Origin: Glaciimonas sp. PAMC28666 | GTDB taxonomy: Bacteria; Pseudomonadota; Gammaproteobacteria; Burkholderiales; Burkholderiaceae_D | NCBI RefSeq assembly: GCF_016917355.1 | Contig: NZ_CP070304.1 | Span: forward strand, 62,001-126,000 | Reading direction: 5' to 3' | DNA length: 64,000 nucleotides | Part shown: piece after piece, positions 24,935 to 33,753 of the stretch | Layout: every line of letters starts with the position of its first letter | Numbering within the stretch: position 1 is the stretch's first letter | Notes under the pieces: generated by a model | Seen by the model: the letters and a program-made list of their open reading frames with translations, nothing else | Told to the model about the DNA's origin: nothing | Databases searched by the model: none | Translations under genes and position numbers: made by a program

Positions 24935-25663
24935 ATGGATGTTTCAAATTTATTAGCAATGCTGGGCATGGCCGACTGGGATATGGCCAAATTTTTTACG
25001 GCGCTCTTGTCGATCGTGGTGATTGATCTGGTTCTGGCCGGGGATAACGCCATCGTGATCGCGATGGCTGCCCGTAACCTTCCTGACCACCTACGGAAAA
25101 AGGCCATCATCTGGGGGACTTTCGGTGCGGTTATCACGCGGGTATTAATGACCATTGCGGTCGTCTGGCTATTGAAAATCCCGGGATTGTTGTTAATTGG
25201 TGGCGCCGCACTGTTGTGGATTGCCTATCGCCTGTTGAGCGACTCCAGCGGTCATCAAATCGAAGGTAGCAAAATCAATAGCATGGCTTCAGCACTGAAG
25301 ACCATCATTATTGCTGACACGGTCATGGGGATCGATAATGTGCTGGCCGTTGCCGGTGCAGCGCACGGCAGTATTTTCCTGGTCATTATCGGTCTGCTGA
25401 TTTCGGTACCGATTATGGTGTGGGGATCGACCTTAGCGTTAAAGCTGATCGAGAAATTTCCCGTTACTATTTATATCGGTGCCGCGATTTTGGTGTACAC
25501 CGCAGTGCATATGATTATCGCCGAACCGCTGATAGCAGGGTTTTGGGATAGCGTTCCCTGGCTGACATACATTGTGTACATCGTTGCAATGGTTATCGTG
25601 TTGGGTGGGGGATGGATGGTGTCAAGAACCAACAAATCAGCCCCGCCGGCACAGGCAAAATAA
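24935..25663 (+). CDS. TerC-family integral membrane metal exporter (YjbE type)
   Basis: A 242-residue protein with about seven membrane helices. Two copies of the TerC metal-site motif are visible: DLVLAGDNAIV near residue 32 and ADTVMGIDNVLAVAG near residue 125, showing the internal duplication of the family. TerC proteins such as E. coli Alx and Bacillus YceF/YkoY act in Mn2+ efflux or metal loading of secreted proteins. The Mn riboswitch in its leader supports a Mn role here. A GGAG ribosome site precedes the ATG. The unit is monocistronic, closed by a strong terminator. Confidence 0.92.
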   Translation: MDVSNLLAMLGMADWDMAKFFTALLSIVVIDLVLAGDNAIVIAMAARNLPDHLRKKAIIWGTFGAVITRVLMTIAVVWLLKIPGLLLIGGAALLWIAYRLLSDSSGHQIEGSKINSMASALKTIIIADTVMGIDNVLAVAGAAHGSIFLVIIGLLISVPIMVWGSTLALKLIEKFPVTIYIGAAILVYTAVHMIIAEPLIAGFWDSVPWLTYIVYIVAMVIVLGGGWMVSRTNKSAPPAQAK

Positions 25664-25691
25664 TCATCAAACGCTGGCTCAAATAAAAATC

Positions 25692-25730
25692 GCCCCGCCC
25701 CTCAAATCAGAGGATGCGGGGCTTTTTTTT
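25692..25730 (+). terminator. Rho-independent terminator behind terC
   Basis: A GC-rich GCCCCGC/GCGGGGC stem with an inner CCTC/GAGG pairing is followed by eight T. It lies 28 bases after the terC stop and ahead of the convergent livF gene. Confidence 0.92.
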
Positions 25731-25772
25731 ACCAGGATACTCTATCAAAGCGCAGGGCTCAATTCCTGATGC

Positions 25773-26498
25773 TCAGTGTTGACCACCGCCCAGATAAGCG
25801 GCTTGCACTGCTGGATCGTTCCGTAATTTTTCGGCCGGGCCGTGGACGGAAATACGACCATTCTCCAACACATAGCCATAGTCCGCTACGTTCAAAGCAG
25901 CTGCAGCAAACTGCTCCACCAGCAACATAGTGATGCCCTGCTCCTTCAGACGCATGATGATGCGAAACACCTCATCCACTAAAATGGGGGCAAGCCCCAT
26001 GGATGGCTCATCGAGTAAAATCACTTCCGGATTAAGCATGACTGCGCGCGCCATCGCGAGCATCTGCTGCTCGCCACCGGACAACGTACCCGCCAGCTGC
26101 GTCTGTCTTTCTTTCAGGCGTGGAAAAAGCTCCAGCGCCTTCTCGAGATCGTGCGCAATATCGCCGCGTGGTCGGGCTTTCGTGAAACGCGGAAACGCGC
26201 CCAATAGCAAATTATCCGTCACGCTCATGGTCGCAAACACGCGTCGCCCCTCAGGCGAATGCGCTAGACCGGCACGTGCAATTTTATGCGAATCGAGTCC
26301 GGTAACATCCTTGCCACCTAACGTGATAGTTCCCAAACGTGGTTTAAGCATGCCTGAGATAGCGCGCATGGTGGTGGTCTTGCCGGCTCCGTTGGAGCCG
26401 ACCAGCGTGACTACTTTCCCCTTAGGCACCTCTAGAGAAATACCGTGTAAGACTTCAACTTTGCCGTAAGCGGCGTGTAGATTGGAAATTGACAGCAT
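25773..26498 (-). CDS. livF: ABC transporter ATP-binding protein, branched-chain amino acid type
   Basis: A 241-residue LivF-type ATPase. It has Walker A (GSNGAGKTTT), the Q-loop region, signature LSGGEQQMLAMARA, Walker B (VILLDEPSMGL) and H-loop (LVEQF, with Gln in place of the usual His context as is normal in LivF). It energises uptake with the LivG half fused in the next gene. It is the last gene of the leftward liv unit, one base behind livMG. Confidence 0.95.
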   Translation of the reverse strand: MLSISNLHAAYGKVEVLHGISLEVPKGKVVTLVGSNGAGKTTTMRAISGMLKPRLGTITLGGKDVTGLDSHKIARAGLAHSPEGRRVFATMSVTDNLLLGAFPRFTKARPRGDIAHDLEKALELFPRLKERQTQLAGTLSGGEQQMLAMARAVMLNPEVILLDEPSMGLAPILVDEVFRIIMRLKEQGITMLLVEQFAAAALNVADYGYVLENGRISVHGPAEKLRNDPAVQAAYLGGGQH

Positions 26499-26499
26499 C

Positions 26500-28482
26500 T
26501 CATGCCTCCGCTTCGCTAGACGTTAATGGTATCGGATGATCGATAACCTCGGGATCGCTCACGCTGCCGCCGAGGTACGCTTCGATCACCGCAGGGTCAG
26601 CCTGTACTGCTGCTGGTTTTCCCTCGGCAATTTTCTGCCCGAAATCGAGTACGGTGACGGTATCGGAAATTGTCATGACCACATCCATATGATGCTCAAT
26701 CAAGATGATGGTGATGCCATGATCCCGAATCTTGTGAATGATCGCGATCAACTCAACAATATCCGGCGCAGTCAAACCAGCGGCCGGTTCATCTAATAGC
26801 AACAGTTCCGGATTCAAGCCGAGAGCACGACCGATCTCAAGCAGACGCTGCTTGCCGTAGGGAAGATTGCGCGCTTCTTCATTTGCCAGATCGGAAAGGC
26901 CGACGAATTGCAAGATGCTGGCGGCGCGAACTCGCGCTGCTTTTTCTTCGTCCCGATAGCGGCGGGTACTGAACATCACATCCAGGACATTGCTACGGAA
27001 AGTGTGGTGCAAGCCAACCAGGACATTTTCGGTCGCAGTCATCTCACCAAACAGCTGCACATTTTGAAACGTGCGCGCAACTCCACCCAAGGCAATCGCA
27101 GACGGCGTCGAACCGGAAATTATCCGGCCATTGAACTCAACCTGGCCGGCAGTCGGTTTGTAGATACCGGTCAACACGTTCATCATGGTACTTTTGCCGG
27201 AGCCGTTAGGACCGATCAGTCCATGCACTGAACCTTTAACGATATTCAAATCAACGTGGTTCAATGCTTTCAAGCCGCCGAACTGCATCAATAATTGTTT
27301 GGCGCTCAACAAATTGGTGCCGATCTCAACCGTGCCAGTAGTCCCGGCCCAGATGCTATCGGGGACAGTAACGACTGTGCCCTGCTTGCGGGCAGCGATC
27401 CCTTTTTTGACAAAGATGCCGCGCACAAAACCGACGATACCGTCCTGCAGGTAATACACCACGAACAATGTCATTAATCCAAATATCGTCAGACGCCAAT
27501 CGGTAATATTTTCCAGGCGATAGGCAAAAATCGCCAGGCCGACGGTGGCGAACACAGGGACCGCCAGTTCGCGTGCGGTCTTGCGCTTTTTGAATAGCAA
27601 GAAAGCACCAGATCCAACTCCCGCCACTGCGATCACTGTGGCGATATCCCGAAACAATGCAATGTCGGACAACAAGCTTGGCAACATCACGACAATCAAT
27701 GCCCCGATTAGCGAGCCGACACGGCTCTTGCGACCGCCCATAATGACAGCCAGCAGAAACAGGATAGTGAGTTCAAAATTGTAGGTATTGGGAGAGATAT
27801 ACTCTTCCGAATACGCATATAAACTACCCGCCAGACCTGCCAATGCAGCACTGATGACAAAGGCGTATACCTTGTAGCGATAGACCGAGACGCCCATACA
27901 ATCGGACGCAATTGGACTATCGCGCAGTGCCTCGAATGCGCGCCCCAGGTGCGATTTCAAAATCCGGTGGACCACAATTAACGACAGCACCATCAATACG
28001 GCGACCAGATAAAAATACTGGACCTCGTCAAGCTTGTAACCCCAGAACGAAGGCTTGTTGAGCTTGATGCCCATTGGACCATCCGTGAGGAATGACATTT
28101 CATTAATCAATATGCCGGTGATGGTGCCGAAGGCAAGCGTCACCATCGCCAGATAAGGCCCTGTGACCCGCAATGCGGGAAGCGCCATCAGGGCACCAAA
28201 TAATGACGTCACTACCAGACTAGCCGGTGCAGCCAGCAGAAACGGCCAGCCCAGTTTGAATACCAATACCCCCGTTGTGTACGAACCGATTCCAAACAAT
28301 CCTGCATGGCCAAGTGACACTTGGCCGGTATACCCCACCACAATATCCAGGCCGAACAACAGGATGGCGTAAATCAGGATGGTTTCGGCCAGATGAATGT
28401 AGTACGGATTATGAAATACAAGCGGAAACACGCCCAACGCCACAACCCCGAGCAAACCTAAAGCGACGATTTTTTTGCTCAT
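26500..28482 (-). CDS. Fused ABC permease and ATP-binding protein, LivM-LivG
   Basis: A 660-residue fusion. Residues 1 to ~365 form a LivM-type permease (ten or so helices; IVVGYTGQVSLGHAGLFGIG near residue 48 and the EALRDSPIASDCMG motif that contacts the ATPase). A linker follows and then a LivG-type ATPase from ~385, with Walker A (GPNGSGKST, near 424), signature NLPYGKQRLLEIGRAL and Walker B (LLLLDEPAAGL). Permease and ATPase are separate genes in E. coli. The fused form occurs in Burkholderiales. The gene lies two bases behind livH and is coupled to livF. Confidence 0.94.
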   Translation of the reverse strand: MSKKIVALGLLGVVALGVFPLVFHNPYYIHLAETILIYAILLFGLDIVVGYTGQVSLGHAGLFGIGSYTTGVLVFKLGWPFLLAAPASLVVTSLFGALMALPALRVTGPYLAMVTLAFGTITGILINEMSFLTDGPMGIKLNKPSFWGYKLDEVQYFYLVAVLMVLSLIVVHRILKSHLGRAFEALRDSPIASDCMGVSVYRYKVYAFVISAALAGLAGSLYAYSEEYISPNTYNFELTILFLLAVIMGGRKSRVGSLIGALIVVMLPSLLSDIALFRDIATVIAVAGVGSGAFLLFKKRKTARELAVPVFATVGLAIFAYRLENITDWRLTIFGLMTLFVVYYLQDGIVGFVRGIFVKKGIAARKQGTVVTVPDSIWAGTTGTVEIGTNLLSAKQLLMQFGGLKALNHVDLNIVKGSVHGLIGPNGSGKSTMMNVLTGIYKPTAGQVEFNGRIISGSTPSAIALGGVARTFQNVQLFGEMTATENVLVGLHHTFRSNVLDVMFSTRRYRDEEKAARVRAASILQFVGLSDLANEEARNLPYGKQRLLEIGRALGLNPELLLLDEPAAGLTAPDIVELIAIIHKIRDHGITIILIEHHMDVVMTISDTVTVLDFGQKIAEGKPAAVQADPAVIEAYLGGSVSDPEVIDHPIPLTSSEAEA

Positions 28483-28484
28483 GG

Positions 28485-29375
28485 TTACACCTTCTTGATG
28501 GCGGTTTTGCCAAACAAGCCGGCTGGTTTAACCGCCAGCACCAGAAGTAGCAAGACAAGTCCTGGTACCTCTTTGTACCCGGTCGAGACATAAAAACCTG
28601 TCAATGTCTCAGCGATACCCAAAATAAGGCCACCGACGACAGCACCCATACCGGAGGTCAAACCACCAATAATGGCGACCGCAAATGCTTTCAATCCCAA
28701 TGCGGCGCCCATCGTTGCACCGGTCAACGTCAACGGCGCAACCAGCACGCCTGCGAATGCCGCCGTCGCGGACGATAATGCGTAGGAGAATGTAATGACC
28801 ATGCTGGTGTTGATACCCATCAGCCCGGCTGCATCCCGATCATTGGCGGTAGCAACAACTGCTTTGCCATAGATCGATTTGCGGTTAAACAACTCAACGG
28901 CCAGCATCATCCCCAATGCGCCTAGCACCACTACGATTTGCATCGGTTGCACGCTTGCTCCAAATACCTGAAATGGCGTGGCGCTCAACGGCGTCGGAAA
29001 GGTCAGATCGTCCTTTCCCCAGATGTTTTCAGCTACATTTCTGAAGATGATTGCCAGAGCGATGGTGGACATGATCCAACCAAACTCCGATTTGATTTTG
29101 ATTGCCGGGCGCACGCCGATCCACTCAACCACGACGCCTTGCAACGCACCGAACACGATCACTATGGGGATCATTAGCCAGTAATTTAAATAGGGGCCAC
29201 CATGAATATTCCCGACCAGACTTAACCCGACCAGCGCACCGAGCATCAATGCTTCGCCCTGTCCAAAATTGAGGGTGCCGGAAGTAGCAAAAGTAAGTTG
29301 ATAACCGAAAGCAATGACCGCGTAGATCATGCCTAACGCGATACCGCTAAAAACGAGCTGGAGAAAGATTTCCAT
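28485..29375 (-). CDS. livH: ABC transporter permease, LivH type
   Basis: A 296-residue inner-membrane permease with about eight helices. It opens MEIFLQLVFSGIALGMIYAV, has TSGTLNFGQGEALMLGA and the ATPase-contact loop ATANDRDAAGLMGINT. It forms the translocation pore with the LivM half of the fused protein. It ends two bases before livMG. The solute-binding gene lies 165 bases upstream across a terminator. Confidence 0.95.
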   Translation of the reverse strand: MEIFLQLVFSGIALGMIYAVIAFGYQLTFATSGTLNFGQGEALMLGALVGLSLVGNIHGGPYLNYWLMIPIVIVFGALQGVVVEWIGVRPAIKIKSEFGWIMSTIALAIIFRNVAENIWGKDDLTFPTPLSATPFQVFGASVQPMQIVVVLGALGMMLAVELFNRKSIYGKAVVATANDRDAAGLMGINTSMVITFSYALSSATAAFAGVLVAPLTLTGATMGAALGLKAFAVAIIGGLTSGMGAVVGGLILGIAETLTGFYVSTGYKEVPGLVLLLLVLAVKPAGLFGKTAIKKV

Positions 29376-29453
29376 GATGTATACCCAAAAAGCGCCAAAA
29401 AACGAAAGAATACGATGACAAATTGCCTTAACACGGCAACAGAATAAGCCAAC

Positions 29454-29485
29454 AAAAAAGCCAGCCCCGCATCCATGGGACTGGC
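29454..29485 (-). terminator. Terminator or attenuator between livK and livH
   Basis: On the minus strand a GCCAG...CTGGC stem with inner CCC/GGG pairs is followed by six T. It sits between the binding-protein gene and the membrane genes. This arrangement would let livK be made in excess of the membrane parts by partial termination, as is common for ABC importers. Confidence 0.8.
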
Positions 29486-29539
29486 CTGATCGTCAATAGC
29501 CGTTCAACCGCATAAGCGCATGAACGGGTCTTGATAGCG

Positions 29540-30709
29540 TTACTTAGCTAGAACGACACGGCCATCCTTAACAACGCCAATCGTAACCATGCCTGGCTTA
29601 ATCGCCTCGTGGTCATCATGACTGTAAGGTTTATTGTAGGTGGTGATGACGCCTTCCACGGGCGCTTTGAGGTTTTCCAATGCTTCACGTACTTTTGGGC
29701 CATCGGTGGAACCAGCCTGTTTGATCGCAGCAGCAAGCAAATAGATTGAGTCGTAACCTTGGGCTGCGGAGACGGCGGATGGCATCCGGTCTACTTTATA
29801 AGCTTTTTGATAAGCTTGAATAAAGCTTTTCCGCACAGGCGTATTGCCATCTTGGATGAAAGTTTGCGGCATGCGCGCACCGTCGCCGTTTTTGCCAGCG
29901 TTATCGATAAAGTTACCCATCGACAACGGCCAGCTACCGATAATTGGCACCGTCCAATTGATTTTTTGCATGCCGTTTGCAATCTGCGCCAACTCAGGAC
30001 CAATACCGTAGGTCAATACGACTTGCGCACCGCCCTGCTTGGCCTTGAGTAGTTGTGCCGTCATGTCGACATCTTTTAGATTGTACTTTTCTTCAGCCAC
30101 CGGCTTGATACCACTCGCCGCGAGTGCCTTTTCCAGATCTTCGCGACCAAGTTGACCGTAATTCGTTGAATCTGCAAGGATCGCCACCTTGGTGTACTTT
30201 TGACGTACAACAGCTTCGTCTACGATCATTTTTGATTGAATGGTGTCATTTGCAGAGGTACGGAAAATATAATTGTCTTTGTTTTCCGGGGCAACAAATT
30301 GCTTGGTGATAATTGAACCGGTCGCCACGCTATTCATGACCGGGATTTTTGCTTCCTGGTAGAAGCGTTGGGATGCCAGGGCGACGCCAGTATTGGCGAA
30401 ACCCACCGTAGCTACAACTTTCTCTTTATTGATCAATTCTTGCGCTACCTGCACGCCGCGCTCGTTTTTCGCTTCGTCATCGCGCTCAACCAATTGCAAC
30501 TGGCGACCCAAAAGACCACCTTTAGCATTGATTTCTGCGACCGCCAGTTTAACGCCGTCACGCATAGAGACGCCCATCGGTGCTGAGCCGCCGGTAAATG
30601 GTCCGGTGACGCCAATTTTGATGGGGTCTGCGGCAACAGCGGAAGTGATTCCGGCGACCGACCACGTTAGTAAAGCTGCAGCGACGAATACGTTAGTTTT
30701 ATATGCCAT
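29540..30709 (-). CDS. livK: ABC transporter periplasmic binding protein, branched-chain amino acid type
   Basis: A 389-residue type I periplasmic binding protein. The ATG chosen follows a GAGGAAGAG ribosome site; the frame is open for 24 more codons. A signal peptide ends SAVA|ADPIK near residue 26. Then come IGVTGPFTGGSAPMG and the ligand-domain strands (VATVGFANTGVALAS, TYGIGPELAQIAN). The substrate is uncertain: the family takes leucine-type amino acids, but also amides, urea or aromatic acids. It is the first gene of the liv unit. Confidence 0.92.
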   Translation of the reverse strand: MAYKTNVFVAAALLTWSVAGITSAVAADPIKIGVTGPFTGGSAPMGVSMRDGVKLAVAEINAKGGLLGRQLQLVERDDEAKNERGVQVAQELINKEKVVATVGFANTGVALASQRFYQEAKIPVMNSVATGSIITKQFVAPENKDNYIFRTSANDTIQSKMIVDEAVVRQKYTKVAILADSTNYGQLGREDLEKALAASGIKPVAEEKYNLKDVDMTAQLLKAKQGGAQVVLTYGIGPELAQIANGMQKINWTVPIIGSWPLSMGNFIDNAGKNGDGARMPQTFIQDGNTPVRKSFIQAYQKAYKVDRMPSAVSAAQGYDSIYLLAAAIKQAGSTDGPKVREALENLKAPVEGVITTYNKPYSHDDHEAIKPGMVTIGVVKDGRVVLAK

Positions 30710-31402
30710 GGTCTCTTCCTCTATCCTGTTGTTTTTTATGTTCATCCTGCGTACCTGACTTTTGTTCGATGTCTTCGGCACTACGGGTTCTTAACCGGCC
30801 ACTCATCAGCTCGGCCATTTTTGCAACATCTTCATTTTTTCACGCTTCATCGTGAGCGATTTTGTCACTATCCATATTTGGTTTTTAGTCAAAAAAATAT
30901 CAGACAACGCAGCATTTCAGTCCATCCTTACAACTTCCTGACAAGATGATAATTTTTAAAAATCAGTACGTACTATCCGCATTATCGTGACCGAAAGAAG
31001 CAATCCTTTTCATCAATGAGATGAATTTTTTTAATGTAAGGTGATTTCGTGGGTATCTGCAAAAGTGTGCGGCTATCGCTGCAGTCTCCACTTTCGGCGG
31101 AAAACAGCGTCGCTCTCCACGACCTGGTAGCGTTGAGGCTCCATGTGTGATGGGCAGAGATAGTCTCGAATAAAGCGAACCTGCTGCGCGGGGTTGCTCA
31201 CTGCGTATTCGTGAGCAGACGAAGCCGGCACATTTGTTACTTCCGCGATGCGGGCGACTAACGAGAGCACAATGACAAAACGCCTAAAACGGCGAAAACG
31301 GCCCAAAATAGACGAACTGATCGAAACGGACAAAAGAGGAGATGACGCACGAGCGTTGAAGAAGAACGCCACAACAGGAAGGAAATTACAAAAAAATGGA
31401 CG
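30710..31402. other. Gene-poor stretch between livK and cspA
   Basis: About 690 bases without a gene I can support. The part next to livK is AT-rich and must hold its promoter; a TTGACT-like -35 element lies at 30888-30893 on the minus strand, without a convincing -10. From 31030 to 31370 the base composition becomes more coding-like. Short frames exist on both strands (a 99-codon one leftward, starting at a GTG, and a Lys/Arg-rich one rightward), but neither resembles a known family or has a ribosome site. I treat this as non-coding or a decayed gene. Confidence 0.5.
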
Positions 31403-31430
31403 AAAAAAATCCCCAGCGCACCGGGGATTT
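31403..31430 (-). terminator. Rho-independent terminator behind cspA
   Basis: AAATCCCC and GGGGATTT pair around an 8-base loop, and on the minus strand the stem runs into T residues. It lies 25 bases after the cspA stop. Confidence 0.88.
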
Positions 31431-31454
31431 TCTAGAAATTGCTTGCTTCAGCTA

Positions 31455-31658
31455 TTAGATAGCTTGAATGTTCGAAGCTTGCTTACCCTTAGGGCCAGCA
31501 GTAACTTCGAAAGAAACCTTTTGGTTTTCTTGCAACGACTTGAAGCCGTTAGATTGGATTGCGGAGAAATGTGCGAACAGATCTTCACCGCCTTCATCAG
31601 GAGTAATAAAACCAAAACCTTTTGAATCATTGAACCATTTTACAATACCAGTTGCCAT
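31455..31658 (-). CDS. cspA: Cold-shock protein, CspA family
   Basis: A 67-residue single cold-shock domain. The RNA-binding motifs are both present: RNP1 (KGFGFI) near residue 13 and RNP2 (DLFAHF) near residue 26. It opens [18 protein letters not shown]. It binds single-stranded RNA/DNA and acts as an RNA chaperone. An AGGAAA ribosome site precedes the ATG. The gene stands alone between a promoter with a ~100-base leader and its terminator. Whether it is cold-induced cannot be told from the sequence. Confidence 0.97.
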   Translation of the reverse strand: MATGIVKWFNDSKGFGFITPDEGGEDLFAHFSAIQSNGFKSLQENQKVSFEVTAGPKGKQASNIQAI

Positions 31659-31768
31659 TACATTTCCTATTTCAGTTAAGTTGGGCTTGCGCCCGTTAGA
31701 TCGTTTAAAGCAAGAAAGGAATGACAGACCAATACTGCACCACTAGCTCGAATCCTAAACGATTCCGT

Positions 31769-31797
31769 ATTATACCGGAAAATTATCGAATGACACT
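31769..31797 (-). promoter_or_regulatory. Likely cspA promoter
   Basis: A perfect TATAAT (-10) lies at 31769-31774 on the minus strand, within CCGGTATAATACGG. A weak -35 candidate (GTGTCA) is 16 bases further up. Transcription would begin near 31762, leaving a leader of about 100 bases. This fits the long, structured 5' leaders of csp genes. Confidence 0.6.
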
Positions 31798-31799
31798 AA

Positions 31800-32368
31800 A
31801 AATAAAAGAATTATTCGATTAATGATGCTTAGGGAACGAGCTAAAGGATTTCCTGTAAATCAGTCAACCTCTTGCTCTGTTATCTTTATAACTGATAAAC
31901 ATGACAGATGGCAATTATTATCTTTAGAAACATAGCAAAAAAATCAATCCGGCTCTTTTCTTCGCTGTTTTCAGGCTAAATTGCGGGGTCTTTCCGTTGT
32001 TTTCAGCATAAGAATAGGTGGAAATAGCGCTAGTCTCGCATGTGCCTGAAAAAAAACCTCCGCGATCCAAGCTCGTGAACGCGGACCAAACAAAGGTCAA
32101 TTAAACATTTTCTCAGCAAGAGTTTATGCGTCGTACAGTAATATAATCGCTGTTCTTTATGCGTCTGGGTAAAGCTCCAGTATAAACAGAGCCCGGGTAC
32201 ATGGCCCTAATTCATAGCTCCGGTAATTAATGGCTATTAGTTAGAAGACAAATGCAAAAATCCTATAGGAATGCGACGGTTACTTACAGTCGAATTTAAT
32301 TTCGCCCGCTTCTGTTACCGGTTCTATCACCTCTTTTTTCACCGCTTCTGCTAGCGTTACTCTTGCCA
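31800..32368. other. Non-coding stretch between cspA and the MFS gene
   Basis: About 570 bases with no supportable protein gene. It is AT-rich with many stops in all frames. The only clear structure is the leftward terminator at 32049-32085. The MFS gene that follows has no obvious ribosome site, and no confident promoter for it could be picked out. Confidence 0.55.
32049..32085 (-). terminator. Leftward terminator with no gene in front of it
   Basis: On the minus strand TCCGCG and CGCGGA form a 6-bp GC-rich stem around 15 bases, followed by GG and eight T. No annotated leftward gene lies upstream; the nearest gene is the rightward MFS gene. It may end a small RNA, or insulate cspA from antisense transcription. 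Confidence 0.6.
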
Positions 32369-33652
32369 ATGTCAGCCAATACCGAGACGCAACCCTCCCC
32401 CACTTCCGAAGCTGAATCTGATTCAGTCTTGAGCCATCTGCCTTTTTCACTGTTCTGGCGCGCGCGCGTGGCTTCTACCGTAGCGAACCAGATGCAGATC
32501 GTGGCAGTAGGTTGGCAAGTCTACCAAATGACCGGGAGCGCCTTTGATCTGGGTATCGTCGGATTGGTACAATTTCTTCCGGCGTTATTTCTGGCGCTCG
32601 TTGTCGGTCATGTCGCCGACCGCTATGATCGCCGCCAAGTCGCCCGCATTTGTCTGTTTATTGAAGGCATCGCGGCCGCGGTACTAGGCCTTGGGAGCAT
32701 TCAGGGCTGGCTCTCGAAGGAGGCAATCTTCGTCATAGTCTTCGTTATCGGCGCCACGCGCGCATTTGAATCCCCCACCATGCAAGCGCTGGTACCAGGC
32801 CTGGTTCCAGCCAGGTTACTGCCACGTGCGGTGGCCTGGGCAGCTTCCGCGACGCAAACCGCTGTCATTATTGGCCCTGCACTGGGCGGATTTATTTATG
32901 CCCTGGGAGCCAGTGCCGTGTATGCCATCAGCAGCGTAGCGTTCATTATGGCCAGCGTATTAGTCAATCGCATTCGGATTGAAACGGTCTTACCAAAACG
33001 TGAACCGGCGACCTTGACATCGCTTTTTGCAGGCATCGCTTTCATCAAAAGCCGCCCTGCCGTTCTGGGGGCTATTTCCCTGGACTTATTCGCGGTATTA
33101 CTGGGCGGAGCAACAGCGTTGCTCCCGATCTTTGCGCATGACATACTGGCCACCGGCCCGCTCGGGCTGGGCCTTCTGCGCTCGGCACCCGCCGTCGGCG
33201 CATTATCCGTCGGTTTATATTTAACCCGTCGCCCATTAACCAGACGCGTTGGTCGCAGCATGTTCATCGCCGTCGCTATCTTCGGCATCGCCACTGTCGT
33301 GTTTGCATTGTCGCGCTCCATGACCCTCTCGCTTGTGGCGTTAGCGGTGCTGGGTGCCTCCGATATGATTAGCGTGGTCGTGCGCTCGTCATTTGTTCAA
33401 TTAGAAACCCCGGATGCCATGCGTGGTCGGGTAAGCGCTGTCAACTCGGTTTTCGTGGGCACATCCAACCAGCTGGGCGAGTTTGAATCCGGACTGACTG
33501 CATCATGGGTCGGCCCGGTGGCGGCCGTGCTGATCGGTGGGATCGGCACCATTATTGTTGTAGGGTTGTGGATTAAATTGTTCCCGGAATTATTCAAAGT
33601 TGATCGACTCAGTAGTCCCGCAACGCCACCAACCGGACCTGCGCCGCCGTGA
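32369..33652 (+). CDS. Major facilitator superfamily transporter
   Basis: A 427-residue MFS protein of the MFS_3/enterobactin-exporter-like group (EntS type). The hydrophilic N-terminus (~30 residues, Ser/Glu-rich) is followed by about eleven or twelve helices. The MFS loop motif is seen as GHVADRYDRRQVAR near residue 85. I use the ATG two codons after a TTG. Proteins of this group export siderophores or drugs; the substrate cannot be told here and no siderophore genes are nearby. A Pro/Thr-rich tail ends the protein just before a repeat-rich non-coding region. Confidence 0.85.
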   Translation: MSANTETQPSPTSEAESDSVLSHLPFSLFWRARVASTVANQMQIVAVGWQVYQMTGSAFDLGIVGLVQFLPALFLALVVGHVADRYDRRQVARICLFIEGIAAAVLGLGSIQGWLSKEAIFVIVFVIGATRAFESPTMQALVPGLVPARLLPRAVAWAASATQTAVIIGPALGGFIYALGASAVYAISSVAFIMASVLVNRIRIETVLPKREPATLTSLFAGIAFIKSRPAVLGAISLDLFAVLLGGATALLPIFAHDILATGPLGLGLLRSAPAVGALSVGLYLTRRPLTRRVGRSMFIAVAIFGIATVVFALSRSMTLSLVALAVLGASDMISVVVRSSFVQLETPDAMRGRVSAVNSVFVGTSNQLGEFESGLTASWVGPVAAVLIGGIGTIIVVGLWIKLFPELFKVDRLSSPATPPTGPAPP

Positions 33653-33668
33653 TAGTTTTGACGAGCTG

Positions 33669-33727
33669 GCGATGATGACGATGATGACGATGATGACGAT
33701 GCTGCCGATGCTGGCGATGCTGGCGAA
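33669..33727. repeat. Short tandem repeat, GATGATGAC/GATGCTGGC units
   Basis: Imperfect 9-base units run directly after the MFS stop: three of the GATGATGAC type, then units of the GATGCTG(C/G)C type. On the minus strand it would encode poly-serine, but no credible gene lies there. Confidence 0.85.
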
Positions 33728-33753
33728 CATTGCGTAGTCGGTAGAATATCTAC

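Noticed and set aside
31073-31372. Leftward 99-codon frame before the livK region
   Set aside because: It begins at a GTG without a ribosome site and I recognise no family; left as non-coding, although a decayed gene cannot be excluded.
31248-31625. Rightward Lys/Arg-rich frame running into cspA
   Set aside because: It continues antisense through the cspA gene and its terminator; no family match.
32280-32368. Short leftward frame ending EVIEPVTEAGEIKFDCK
   Set aside because: It overlaps the start of the MFS gene on the other strand and only has weak GTG/TTG starts; the peptide looks natural but the evidence is too thin.
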